Source of the DNA: Paraburkholderia kirstenboschensis
GTDB taxonomy: Bacteria > Pseudomonadota > Gammaproteobacteria > Burkholderiales > Burkholderiaceae
Assembly (NCBI RefSeq): GCF_904848585.1
Contig: NZ_CAJHCR010000006.1
Span: 186,001 to 250,000 of the forward strand
Reading direction: 5' to 3'
DNA length: 64,000 bases
Below, piece after piece: positions 35,189 to 43,686 of the stretch. The notes below the pieces were generated by a model, which searched no databases, was not told where the DNA came from, and saw only the letters and a program-made list of their open reading frames with translations. Position 1 is the stretch's first letter, and each line of letters opens with the position of its first letter. The position numbers and the translations under genes were made by a program.

Positions 35189-36066
35189 GCGAGGGGATCT
35201 GAAACGAGCTTGAGCAGATATTTACCGTAGGCATTTTTCGCCAGCGGCCCGGCTAGCCGCTCGACTTGTTCCGCGCCGATCCAGCGCTGGCGGAACGCCA
35301 CTTCTTCGGGACAGGCGACCACGAGGCCCTGACGCTTCTGCAACGTGGCGATAAAGGTTGCGGCGTCGATCAGCGAGTCGTGCGTGCCAGTGTCCAGCCA
35401 CGCATAGCCGCGACCCATCACCTCGACGCTCAACTTGCCGGCGCTCAGGTAAATCGAATTAACGTCGGTGATTTCGAGTTCACCGCGCGCGGACGGTTTG
35501 ATTTCAGCGGCAATGTCGCAGACGTCCCGGTCATAGAAATAGAGCCCGGTAACGGCGTAGTTCGAACGTGGCACGAGCGGCTTTTCGTCGATCGACAGCG
35601 CGCGAAACATCTTGTCGAACTCGACCACGCCATACCGCTCCGGATCCTGCACGTGATAAGCGAATACGGTCGCTCCTTCGGTGCGCTCGTTCGCTTGGCC
35701 GAGTTGCCGCGCGAGATCGTGGCCGTAAAAAATGTTGTCACCAAGGATCAGCGCGGACGGCTCGTTGCCGACGAACTCGCGACCGATGACGAACGCCTGC
35801 GCGAGTCCATCCGGCGACGGTTGCACCGCGTACTGCAAGTTCATGCCCCACTGACTGCCGTCGCCCAGCATCGCCGTGAAGCGCGGCGTGTCCTCCCGCG
35901 TCGAGATGATCAGCACGTCGCGAATGCCGGCGATCATCAGGGTCGACAGCGGATAGTAGATCATCGGCTTGTCGTACACCGGCAGCAGTTGCTTCGATAC
36001 CACTTGAGTGACCGGGTACAGCCGCGTGCCGGACCCGCCCGCGAGAATGATGCCCTTACGTGCCAT
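35185..36066 (-). CDS. rmlA: Glucose-1-phosphate thymidylyltransferase
   Basis: The ATG at 36066, behind AAGGGGAT, gives 293 residues as usual for RmlA. The protein starts MARKGIILAGGSGTRLYPVT and has QLLPVYDKPMIYYPLS, LGDNIFYGHD (metal Asp) and RGYAWLDTGTHDSL. It makes dTDP-glucose from dTTP and glucose-1-phosphate. It lies 10 bp behind rmlB and overlaps rmlC. Upstream in-frame codons run into rmlB and are not part of it. Confidence 0.95.
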   Translation of the reverse strand: MARKGIILAGGSGTRLYPVTQVVSKQLLPVYDKPMIYYPLSTLMIAGIRDVLIISTREDTPRFTAMLGDGSQWGMNLQYAVQPSPDGLAQAFVIGREFVGNEPSALILGDNIFYGHDLARQLGQANERTEGATVFAYHVQDPERYGVVEFDKMFRALSIDEKPLVPRSNYAVTGLYFYDRDVCDIAAEIKPSARGELEITDVNSIYLSAGKLSVEVMGRGYAWLDTGTHDSLIDAATFIATLQKRQGLVVACPEEVAFRQRWIGAEQVERLAGPLAKNAYGKYLLKLVSDPLA

Positions 36067-36076
36067 CTCGATCCCC

Positions 36077-37138
36077 TTATGCTCGTTGTGAGTAATTCGT
36101 CTCGACCCACTTCCGGTACTCGCCGGAAGAGACTTCGTCCACCCAGTCCTGATGGCCGAGATACCAGCGGACCGTCTTCGCAAGCCCGGTCTCGAAGGTT
36201 TCCGCCGGCTTCCAGCCGAGTTCGCGTTCGAGCTTGCGCGCGTCGATCGCGTAACGGCGATCGTGGCCGGGGCGATCACTGACGTAGGTGATCTGCTCGC
36301 GGTAGCTACCGGCCGCTTTCGGCCTTAGGGTATCGAGCACATCGCACAGGGTCTGCACGACATCGAGGTTCTTTTTCTCGTTCCAGCCGCCGACGTTGTA
36401 CGTCTCGCCCGGTACGCCGCGCGCAAGCACTTCGCGGATCGCACTGCAATGGTCGACCACGTAAAGCCAGTCGCGCACGTTCTGGCCGTCGCCGTACACG
36501 GGCAACGGCTTGCCGCCGAGTGCGTTCGCGATCATCAGCGGGATCAGTTTTTCCGGAAACTGGTACGGCCCATAGTTGTTCGAGCAGTTCGTGGTCAGCG
36601 TCGGCAGGCGGTACGTGTGCTGGTACGCCCGCACGAGATGATCGGAACCCGCTTTCGTCGCGGAGTACGGGCTGTTCGGTGCGAACGTCGAAGTTTCAGA
36701 AAACGGCGCATCAGCGGCGTCCAGCGAGCCGAACACTTCGTCGGTCGACACTTGCAGGAAACGGAACGACACCTTATCGGCGTCGCTGAGCGCGCTCCAG
36801 TAGCTGCGGGCAGCTTCGAGAAGCGTGAAAGTGCCGACAACATTGGTCTGCACGAAATCCGCCGGCCCGTGAATCGAACGGTCTACGTGACTCTCGGCCG
36901 CAAAGTTGAGCACTGCGCGGGGTTTGTGCTCAGCAAACAGCGCATCCAGTGCGACGCGGTCGCAGATATCGGCTCGCACGAACAAGTGTCGCGGATCGTC
37001 CCGCAGGGACTTCAGCGTACCCAGATTGCCGGCGTAGGTAAGTTTGTCGACGTTCACAATCGCTTCGTCGGACGCGTTCAGCCAATCAAGAACGAAATTG
37101 GCTCCGATAAAACCGGCTCCGCCCGTTACCAAGATCAT
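36077..37138 (-). CDS. rmlB: dTDP-glucose 4,6-dehydratase
   Basis: The ATG at 37138, behind GGAAGGAAAG, gives 353 residues. TGGAGFIGANFV at the N-terminus, HVDRSI, VSTDEVFGSL and PYSATKAGSDHL (active-site Tyr near 158) are the RmlB signatures. The SNNYGPYQFPEKLIPL and RDWLYVVDH segments agree. It starts the leftward rmlBACD operon, which supplies L-rhamnose to the glycan. The 163-bp gap upstream of it, after the rmd-like gene, probably holds a promoter, but I could not pick a clear one. Confidence 0.95.
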   Translation of the reverse strand: MILVTGGAGFIGANFVLDWLNASDEAIVNVDKLTYAGNLGTLKSLRDDPRHLFVRADICDRVALDALFAEHKPRAVLNFAAESHVDRSIHGPADFVQTNVVGTFTLLEAARSYWSALSDADKVSFRFLQVSTDEVFGSLDAADAPFSETSTFAPNSPYSATKAGSDHLVRAYQHTYRLPTLTTNCSNNYGPYQFPEKLIPLMIANALGGKPLPVYGDGQNVRDWLYVVDHCSAIREVLARGVPGETYNVGGWNEKKNLDVVQTLCDVLDTLRPKAAGSYREQITYVSDRPGHDRRYAIDARKLERELGWKPAETFETGLAKTVRWYLGHQDWVDEVSSGEYRKWVETNYSQRA

Positions 37139-37301
37139 GGACTTTCCTTCCAAATATGCGCGGCGCTATCGCGTTCCTCGCCGCACCTACGCTAAAAATT
37201 TCTCACATTGAAATGTCGGGCCGGCGCATCGCTCACGCCTTTTTGCCAAACGGACGCCAATCTCTGACGAAGCCCCGTTAGCAAACCCACCGTTCCGTAG
37301 C

Positions 37302-38213
37302 TTATGCCGCCAACATCCAACGCAGCGTATCCATAAATGGAATAACCTGCACTTCAGGCACCAGCGACCGCAGCTTCGCCGGTGATCCGGCCAGCACCTT
37401 CACATCCGTTTGTCGGACGAAAGCCGGATTGACGTGGACTTGCAACTCATGGCCGGTCAGATCGCTTGCTGCCGACAGAATCTCCCGGAGCGTATAAGGT
37501 GTACCCGTGCAGACGTTCACCGTCTCCGCGGCGGCCTCGGAATCGAGCAGGGCCTCGTAAGCGCTCGCCACGTAGCGCACGTCAGAAAAATCCCGTGCAA
37601 CATCGATATTGCCCAGTTCGATAGACGGCTCGCGCCGCGCGAAGTGCTCGACGATCTTCGGTACGAGGAAGTTCGACGCCTGTCCGCGGCCCGTGTAGTT
37701 GAACGGACGCACGATCAGGATAGGCAACCGGTCGAACCAGGTGTGCACCATCGTTTCCATGGCCGCCTTGCTGGCCGCGTAGTGATTGACCGGCGTAAGC
37801 GGAAAGCTTTCGTCGATCGCATCGCTCGTCACGTTGCCATACACATTCGCGCTGCTCGCAATCAGCACCTTGCGCGGCGAATGGCCGGTCGCCGCACACG
37901 CCTCCAGCAGGTTCAGCGTGCCGATCACGTTGACTCGGTAAAAGTCGAGCGGATCGTCATGGCCGACAAAGCTGATCGCAGCGAGATGAACGATATAGTC
38001 GGGCCGCGCCGTTTCGATCACGCGCCGGCAGTTTTCCGGCGAGGTGATATCGAGCCTCAAACGCGTGGGCGTTTCCCGCTCGTCGCGGCCGGCGAACGTT
38101 TCGATCACGTTATGGCCGCGACCAAGCAGGTTATCGACCAGATAACGGCCAGTGAAGCCGCTCGCCCCGGTGACGAGCGTGCGGACCGGTTGCTTCGCAT
38201 GGGAAGACGACAT
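37302..38213 (-). CDS. rmd: GDP-4-keto-6-deoxymannose reductase-like SDR (Rmd family)
   Basis: From the ATG at 38213, preceded by GGAGAAAG, the protein has 303 residues. TGASGFTGRYLV (about 12-23) and YAASKAAME (active-site Tyr near 144) mark an extended SDR. The VHLAAISFVGHDDPLDFYRVN and RPFNYTGRGQASNFLVPKIV segments resemble Rmd, which makes GDP-D-rhamnose, and related GDP-mannose dehydratase-like proteins. No GDP-mannose 4,6-dehydratase (gmd) is visible beside it, so the substrate supply would have to come from elsewhere. The family is likely; the exact substrate is open. Confidence 0.7.
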   Translation of the reverse strand: MSSSHAKQPVRTLVTGASGFTGRYLVDNLLGRGHNVIETFAGRDERETPTRLRLDITSPENCRRVIETARPDYIVHLAAISFVGHDDPLDFYRVNVIGTLNLLEACAATGHSPRKVLIASSANVYGNVTSDAIDESFPLTPVNHYAASKAAMETMVHTWFDRLPILIVRPFNYTGRGQASNFLVPKIVEHFARREPSIELGNIDVARDFSDVRYVASAYEALLDSEAAAETVNVCTGTPYTLREILSAASDLTGHELQVHVNPAFVRQTDVKVLAGSPAKLRSLVPEVQVIPFMDTLRWMLAA

Positions 38214-38416
38214 GCTTTCTCCGTTCACGAGAGTCATCCTGTTGTGATGCAATATCGCGCTGGTCGTTCAGTGCGTGCCACGACAACAGCGGCAGTGCAA
38301 GCGTGGCGCGATACCGGCGCTTCAAACGGGCTATTATGTCACGCTCGCTTGCTGCATTGCCCAACGCGGCACGCTCCGTGCGCCGCCGCGTGTATCGAAC
38401 CGCAAACATTCCCTCG

Positions 38417-39301
38417 ATGACACCCTCCACCGCGCCTTCATCCCCTTCGTCAATTTCGCAGCAGCAACCCGTGCCTCTTGCCTTCGGCGATCTGCAAGGA
38501 TGCCGCACGCCTTTCCAGCGACTGCTCGCGAAGGCCGCGCCGCCAGCCGGCACGCCGCTATGGTTCGCGGGCGATCTGATCAACCGCGGCGCCGAATCGC
38601 TTGCCACGCTGCGCGACATCATCGCGCTCGGCGATCGCGCGGTGCCGGTGCTGGGCAATCACGATCTGCATCTGCTGTCGGTATCGGCGGGAATTCGCAA
38701 GTCGAAAAAGGGCGACACGATCGACGAAATTCTCTCCGCGCCCGATGCCGCCGACCTGCTCGAATGGGTCCGTCACCGACCCATCGCGCATTACGAGAAC
38801 GGCATGCTGATGGTGCATGCGGGCGTGGTGCCGCAATGGGACGTGAGCCTCACGCTCGAACTCGCCGACGAATTGCAGCGGGCGCTGCGCGCGCCGAACT
38901 GGAAGGAGACGCTCGCAGGCCTGTATGGCAACGAGCCGAGCCTATGGACGCCGAACCTGAAGGGCATCGAACGGCTGCGCGTCACGTGCAGCGCGTTGAC
39001 GCGCGTGCGCTTCTGCAATGCGGAAGGCGCGATGGACTTCAGCAGCAGCGGCGGCCTGAACGCCGCGCCGCCCGGCTGCATGCCCTGGTTCGACGTGCCG
39101 TGGCGCAAGACTGCGAACGTGACCGTGGTGTTCGGCCATTGGGCCGCGCTGGGGCTGATGTTGCGCGACAACCTGATCGGACTCGACTCTGGCTGCGTGT
39201 GGGGCGAAAAGCTGTCAGCGGTGCGGCTCGCGCAGAATCCGGCTGAGCGCACACTCACTCAGGTCCAATGCGACAACTGCCGGTCGAGCGGGGGCAATTA
39301 G
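38417..39301 (+). CDS. apaH: Symmetrical bis(5'-nucleosyl)-tetraphosphatase
   Basis: The ATG at 38417 gives 294 residues, close to the usual ApaH length of about 280; the frame is open further upstream without homology. The calcineurin-like phosphoesterase motifs are in order: FGDLQGC, FAGDLINRG and LGNHDLHLL. MVHAGVVPQWD and FGHWAALG follow in the C-terminal half. It cleaves Ap4A to two ADP in the cytoplasm and is linked to stress signalling. It is divergent from the rmd-like gene and convergent with plsC, with only 12 bp between the stops. It marks the end of the polysaccharide locus. Confidence 0.92.
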   Translation: MTPSTAPSSPSSISQQQPVPLAFGDLQGCRTPFQRLLAKAAPPAGTPLWFAGDLINRGAESLATLRDIIALGDRAVPVLGNHDLHLLSVSAGIRKSKKGDTIDEILSAPDAADLLEWVRHRPIAHYENGMLMVHAGVVPQWDVSLTLELADELQRALRAPNWKETLAGLYGNEPSLWTPNLKGIERLRVTCSALTRVRFCNAEGAMDFSSSGGLNAAPPGCMPWFDVPWRKTANVTVVFGHWAALGLMLRDNLIGLDSGCVWGEKLSAVRLAQNPAERTLTQVQCDNCRSSGGN

Positions 39302-39313
39302 GCGGTCCGGGAT

Positions 39314-40153
39314 CTAGACGCCTGATGAGCGGGCCGAGCTGTCGGCGGGTTCAATCATTGTTTCGGCGGATGTGGACGATTCCGCCTGCTCCACGACGAG
39401 CGCGCCGCTGGTTGCCGTGCCGCCTCGCATCTCCTGCAACGCGGCTTGAATGACGCCTTGCGCTTGCGCCGCCAACGCACGGCGGTCCGCGCCCGCCGCA
39501 AGCGGCGCACACACGTACACATGTGCGGTCAACGGCCCGCCGCGCAGCAGCAAATTAAGCGAGTCCGCGAGCGAGAGATCGTCGATATAGGCAGGCGCCG
39601 TGGACTGCCGGCCGTGCGCGTCTTCGTACATGATGCATAGCGGCTGCACCGGCGCTGCGGCCGACACCGCCGCCTGAAACATATTCGCGTGAAACGGCAG
39701 CAGCGCGAGGCCGTTGGACGTCGTGCCTTCCGGGAACACGCACATCAGCTCGCCCGCGCTCAAACGGTCGGACAGCTCATGCATGATCCGCTTTGCGTCG
39801 CTGCGCTTCTCGCGCTGAATGAACACCGTGTCCAGTTGCTGCGCGAGCCAGCCGACCAACGGCCATTGGCGGATCTCAGCCTTCGACACGAACGGAGTGG
39901 GCCGCCACGCATTGATCACATAGATATCGATCCATGAGATGTGATTGGCCACGACCAGTGCACCGCGATCGAGCCGTGCGCCGTCGTTATGCACGACGAG
40001 CCGCATGCCGCACATCCGCAGCATCTTGAGCGACCATTCGCGGTTGAGCGCGTGACGTCGGTCCGCGTCAGCTTTCGGAAAGCGCGTCGCCACGATCCAC
40101 ATGCCGTGCAGCAGATGCGCGATGAGACGAGCCTTGCGTAACGCGAGCTTCAT
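39314..40153 (-). CDS. 1-acyl-sn-glycerol-3-phosphate acyltransferase-like protein, PlsC family
   Basis: The protein has 279 residues with an N-terminal hydrophobic stretch. The two acyltransferase motifs are NHISWIDIYV (about 68-77, NHx4D) and VFPEGTTSNG (about 138-147), with FIQREKR between them. PlsC-type enzymes acylate lysophosphatidate or related lipids at the inner-membrane face. The Ser- and Glu-rich last 40 residues are atypical. It lies 69 bp downstream of pyrX on the same strand and may be co-transcribed with the pyr genes. The substrate could also be another lysolipid. Confidence 0.85.
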   Translation of the reverse strand: MKLALRKARLIAHLLHGMWIVATRFPKADADRRHALNREWSLKMLRMCGMRLVVHNDGARLDRGALVVANHISWIDIYVINAWRPTPFVSKAEIRQWPLVGWLAQQLDTVFIQREKRSDAKRIMHELSDRLSAGELMCVFPEGTTSNGLALLPFHANMFQAAVSAAAPVQPLCIMYEDAHGRQSTAPAYIDDLSLADSLNLLLRGGPLTAHVYVCAPLAAGADRRALAAQAQGVIQAALQEMRGGTATSGALVVEQAESSTSAETMIEPADSSARSSGV

Positions 40154-40222
40154 AGTCGGAGCTTTCCGTTGCGGGTCAATGCGAAATCCAGACTGGCCAA
40201 TGCGTGAGCCATGCCGCGCACG

Positions 40223-41503
40223 TTAGCGCTGCTCGAATGCGACGCGGCCGGCCACGATGGTCGCCCGAACGCGAGCCGGCAATTCGTAACCGAGGAACGG
40301 CGTGTTATGCCCCTGACTCTTCAGCGCACGCGGCTCGACGCGCCAATGCGCGTGACGGTCGAACACGCAGAGATCGGCCACGCTGCCTATCGCGACGCTG
40401 CCGGCCGCTTGCAGATCGAGCACGGCGGCCGGCGCCGCGGTGATGCGGTTGAGCGCCTTCGCAAGCGGCACGCCGGCTTCGTCGGCCCACTTCACCGTCA
40501 GCGACAGAAACAGCTCGAGGCCGGTAGCGCCCGGCGTGGCTTCGCCAAACGGCAGCAGCTTTTCGTCGTCGTCGACCGGTGTGTGATCGGAGCAGATCGC
40601 GTCGATGGTGCCGTCGACGAGACCCGCGCGGATCGCTTCGCGATCGCGCTGCTGACGCAGCGGCGGGTCGAGCCGGAACTGCGCGTCGAAGTAGCCGATG
40701 TCGAGGTCGATCAGATGCACGTGGTTCACGGTCACGTCGCACGAAACCGGCAAGCCCTCGACTTTCGCCTCGCGCATGAGCGCGATGCCCGCCGCCGACG
40801 ACACATGCGACAGATGCACCCGCGCGCCCGTCACACGCACGAGTTCGAAGATCGTATGCAGCGCGATGGTTTCCGCCGCGACGGGCACGCCGGAGAGGCC
40901 GAGCCGCGACGCGAGCGCACCGCTCGCGGCCACGCCGCCCTTGCCGAGATACGCGTCGACAGGACGCAGCCAGACCGTGTAGCCATAGGTTTTCGCGTAT
41001 TGCAGCGCGCGCATCAGCACTTGCGTATCCACCACCGGCGAGTCGGCCTGCGAAAAGCCGATGCAGCCGGCTTCCGTGAGTTCGACCATTTCGGTGATGA
41101 CCTGGCCTTTCAGACCGACCGTCAACGCGCCGAGCGGATAGACATGCGCCTGGTCAAGATTACGCGCGCGAAACTTCAGCATTTCGACGAGGCCGGGTTC
41201 GTCGAGCGTCGGATCGGTGTCCGGCGGACAAACGAGACTCGTGACGCCGCCAGCAAGCGCCGCGGACATTTCCGATTCGAGCGTGGCCTTGTGTTCATAG
41301 CCCGGCTCGCGCAGACGCGCCGACAGGTCGACGAGACCGGGTGCGATATGCAGACCGCGCGCGTCGATGGTTTGTGTCGCCTCGAAATTGGCGGGCGCGT
41401 TGCCGAGCGCGACGATCTTGCCCGCCTCGATGAAAACGTCCTGCTGCTGTTCCGTGCCTGCTGCCGGATCGATCAGCGTGCCGCCTTGAATATGAATCGT
41501 CAT
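40223..41503 (-). CDS. pyrX: Inactive dihydroorotase-like subunit of aspartate carbamoyltransferase (PyrX/PyrC')
   Basis: From the ATG at 41503 the protein has 426 residues with the overall dihydroorotase fold. The metal-binding HxHxREPG of active enzymes is VDLSARLREPGYEHK here (about 56-70), with both His lost. Later positions such as VHLSHVSSA and AICSDHTP are kept. Pseudomonads have an equivalent inactive homologue (PyrC') directly behind pyrB, which holds the ATCase complex together. The pyrB-pyrX order here is the same. A genuine dihydroorotase should be encoded elsewhere. Confidence 0.85.
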   Translation of the reverse strand: MTIHIQGGTLIDPAAGTEQQQDVFIEAGKIVALGNAPANFEATQTIDARGLHIAPGLVDLSARLREPGYEHKATLESEMSAALAGGVTSLVCPPDTDPTLDEPGLVEMLKFRARNLDQAHVYPLGALTVGLKGQVITEMVELTEAGCIGFSQADSPVVDTQVLMRALQYAKTYGYTVWLRPVDAYLGKGGVAASGALASRLGLSGVPVAAETIALHTIFELVRVTGARVHLSHVSSAAGIALMREAKVEGLPVSCDVTVNHVHLIDLDIGYFDAQFRLDPPLRQQRDREAIRAGLVDGTIDAICSDHTPVDDDEKLLPFGEATPGATGLELFLSLTVKWADEAGVPLAKALNRITAAPAAVLDLQAAGSVAIGSVADLCVFDRHAHWRVEPRALKSQGHNTPFLGYELPARVRATIVAGRVAFEQR

Positions 41504-41596
41504 GCGCTGCCTTAATGTTTCAGCCGGATTCGGCCAGGTTCTGCGTTGTCTGCCGCGCGTGCGTCGTTCTGCGTCCGCACGCATGCGTTTGCCGGA

Positions 41597-42622
41597 TCAA
41601 TCGTTATTGCCGGCGACGATCCCCATCACCGCCATGCGCACTGCAATGCCGAACGTCACCTGATTCAGAATCACGGATTGCGGACCGTCGGCCACCTGCG
41701 AATCGATTTCGACGCCGCGATTCATCGGGCCTGGGTGCATCACGATTGCATCGGGCTTGGCGAGCGCGAGCCGCTCCGGCGTCAGGCCCCAGCTCTTGAA
41801 ATACTCCTGCGCCGACGGCAACAGCGCGCCGCTCATTCGCTCGTTCTGCAGACGCAGCATGATGATCACGTCGACGTCCTTCAGCCCTTCGTCGAGGTTG
41901 TGGAACACGCGCACGCCCATCTGTTCGAGGCCGCCCGGCAGCAGCGTGCGCGGGCCGATGGCGCGCACTTCCGGCACGCCGAGCGTGGTCAGCGCGTGAA
42001 TGTCCGAGCGCGCGACTCGCGAATGCAGAATGTCGCCGACAATCGCCACACGCAGATTCGTGAAGTCTTTCTTGTAGTGGCGGATCGTGTACATGTCGAG
42101 CAGACCCTGAGTGGGGTGCGCATGACGGCCGTCGCCGGCATTGATCACATGCACGTGCGGTGCGCAGTGCTGGGCGATCAGATACGGCGCGCCGCTCGAC
42201 GCATGACGCACGACGAACATGTCGGCGTGCATCGCCGACAGATTGTTGATCGTGTCGAGCAGCGATTCGCCCTTGCTCGTGGACGAAGCGTTGATGTTCA
42301 GATTCAGCACGTCGGCCGACAAACGTGTCGCGGCAATTTCAAACGTGGTGCGTGTGCGCGTCGAATTCTCGAAGAACAGATTGAAGACCGACTTGCCGCG
42401 CAGGAGCGGGACCTTCTTGACCTCGCGATCCGTCACGCTGACGAACTGGCTCGCCGTGTCGAGGATGTGATTGACGATCGCCTTCGGCAAACCTTCAATC
42501 GACAACAGATGCTTGAGCTCGCCGTTTTTCGTGAGCTGCGGGTTGCCCTTCAGGAAGCCGTAGCGGAAGCGCTCGGTGGCGCTGTCGGCTTGGTCGTGAG
42601 AGGCCTGGTTCGCGGTGTTCAT
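41597..42622 (-). CDS. pyrB: Aspartate carbamoyltransferase catalytic subunit
   Basis: This 341-residue protein has the carbamoyl-phosphate motif FFENSTRTRTTFE (about 82-94), HASSGAPYLIA, GDGRHAHPTQGLLD and VMHPGPMNRGVEI. The N-terminal extension of about 20 residues is common in the class A enzymes that pair with a PyrC-like subunit, here the adjacent PyrX. It makes carbamoyl-aspartate, the second step of pyrimidine synthesis. It lies between pyrR (87 bp upstream) and pyrX (93 bp downstream), all leftward. Confidence 0.97.
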   Translation of the reverse strand: MNTANQASHDQADSATERFRYGFLKGNPQLTKNGELKHLLSIEGLPKAIVNHILDTASQFVSVTDREVKKVPLLRGKSVFNLFFENSTRTRTTFEIAATRLSADVLNLNINASSTSKGESLLDTINNLSAMHADMFVVRHASSGAPYLIAQHCAPHVHVINAGDGRHAHPTQGLLDMYTIRHYKKDFTNLRVAIVGDILHSRVARSDIHALTTLGVPEVRAIGPRTLLPGGLEQMGVRVFHNLDEGLKDVDVIIMLRLQNERMSGALLPSAQEYFKSWGLTPERLALAKPDAIVMHPGPMNRGVEIDSQVADGPQSVILNQVTFGIAVRMAVMGIVAGNND

Positions 42623-42709
42623 GAGTTACCTGCTGGAGATACGGACTTCAACGTGTGTGCGGCGGGCTGCGACTGGCGGTGCGTGCGCACTCGCACCCGG
42701 ATGCCGCGC

Positions 42710-43249
42710 TCAATCGGCGCGGGCTTCGGTGTGAAAAGTGAAACGCGGCTGGCCTGCGCTGCTCTCCTCGCGCGCGAGCACCAGCGTCGCGTCCGCGGGC
42801 ACATCCACCACGCCGCCGACGAAGCGCGCCGCCACCGGCAACTCGCGGCCTCCGCGATCGGCGAGCACCGCCAGTTCGACCGCCGCCGGGCGGCCGTAGT
42901 CGTAGAGCTCATTGAGCGCTGCGCGGATCGTGCGGCCGGTGTACAGCACGTCGTCGACCAGCACGATGCGGCGGCCGTCGACGGAAAAAGGCAGCGAGGT
43001 CGGGCTCGCCTGCGAGTGCAGACCTTTCTTCGCGTAGTCGTCCCGATGCAGTGCGACATTCACTACGCCGAAACTCGCCAGCTTCAGATCATGCGCGAGC
43101 CGTTCGGCGAGCCACGCGCCGCCGCTGTAAATGCCGGCGAGCACGGCGCCCTCGGCACCGTTTTGTGCCGCACCGAACTCGTCGCCATAGGCGGCGCGAA
43201 TCTGGTCGAGCAGCGCGCGATAAAGCGCTTCGGCGTCAATGGAACTCAT
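42710..43249 (-). CDS. pyrR: Pyrimidine operon regulator / uracil phosphoribosyltransferase
   Basis: The protein has 179 residues of the PRTase fold. VLVDDVLYTGRTIRAALNEL (about 95-114) is the PRPP-binding loop, and GIYSGGAWLAERLA lies upstream of it. PyrR homologues bind UMP and regulate pyr genes, and some make UMP from uracil. Whether this one regulates is not clear: no attenuator-like RNA was recognised before pyrB. Its first 14 bp overlap the end of ruvX, so ruvX-pyrR-pyrB-pyrX are probably co-transcribed. Confidence 0.92.
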   Translation of the reverse strand: MSSIDAEALYRALLDQIRAAYGDEFGAAQNGAEGAVLAGIYSGGAWLAERLAHDLKLASFGVVNVALHRDDYAKKGLHSQASPTSLPFSVDGRRIVLVDDVLYTGRTIRAALNELYDYGRPAAVELAVLADRGGRELPVAARFVGGVVDVPADATLVLAREESSAGQPRFTFHTEARAD

Positions 43250-43676
43250 GATGGTCGGAAAGTCCGTCTAGATATTGCTGAAGGATGATGCTGGCGGCTT
43301 CGGCGTCGAGCATGTCGGCACGGCCCTTGCCCTCGCGGATACCCGACTTTGCCTCAACCGACGAATAACGCTCGTCGATCCACGTGACGGGCAAATTGAA
43401 GCGGCCGTTCAATTGATTGCCGAACCGTTTGGCGAGTCGCGTCATTTCGTGCGGCGTGCCGTCCGGATGCATCGGCAAGCCGACGACGAGCGCGTCCGGC
43501 TTCCATTCGGCGATCAGTTTGCCGACCTCTGCGAAGCGATATTCGCGGCTGCGATTCTGCACGATCACGAGCGGCCGCGCGCTCTTCGTAAGCGAATTGC
43601 CGACCGCCACGCCGATGCGCTTTTCACCGTAGTCGAACGCAAGCAGCGTCGCCTCACGTCCGGCCGGCAGGCTCAT
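43236..43676 (-). CDS. ruvX: Putative pre-16S rRNA nuclease / Holliday junction resolvase-like protein YqgF
   Basis: The protein has 146 residues of the RNase H-like fold. FDYGEKRIGVAVG (about 13-25) holds the first catalytic Asp. VVGLPMHPDGTPHEMT and TWIDERYSSVEA follow with the Glu, and MLDAEAASIILQQYLD holds the final Asp. YqgF/RuvX matures the 5' end of 16S rRNA and was earlier proposed as a Holliday junction resolvase. It lies 10 bp behind yqgE, an order conserved in many proteobacteria. Confidence 0.95.
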   Translation of the reverse strand: MSLPAGREATLLAFDYGEKRIGVAVGNSLTKSARPLVIVQNRSREYRFAEVGKLIAEWKPDALVVGLPMHPDGTPHEMTRLAKRFGNQLNGRFNLPVTWIDERYSSVEAKSGIREGKGRADMLDAEAASIILQQYLDGLSDHHEFH

Positions 43677-43686
43677 GCGGCGCCTC

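Noticed and set aside
41546..43288. Rightward 580-codon frame over pyrB and pyrR
   Set aside because: It is antisense to genes with complete motifs and has no recognisable domain.
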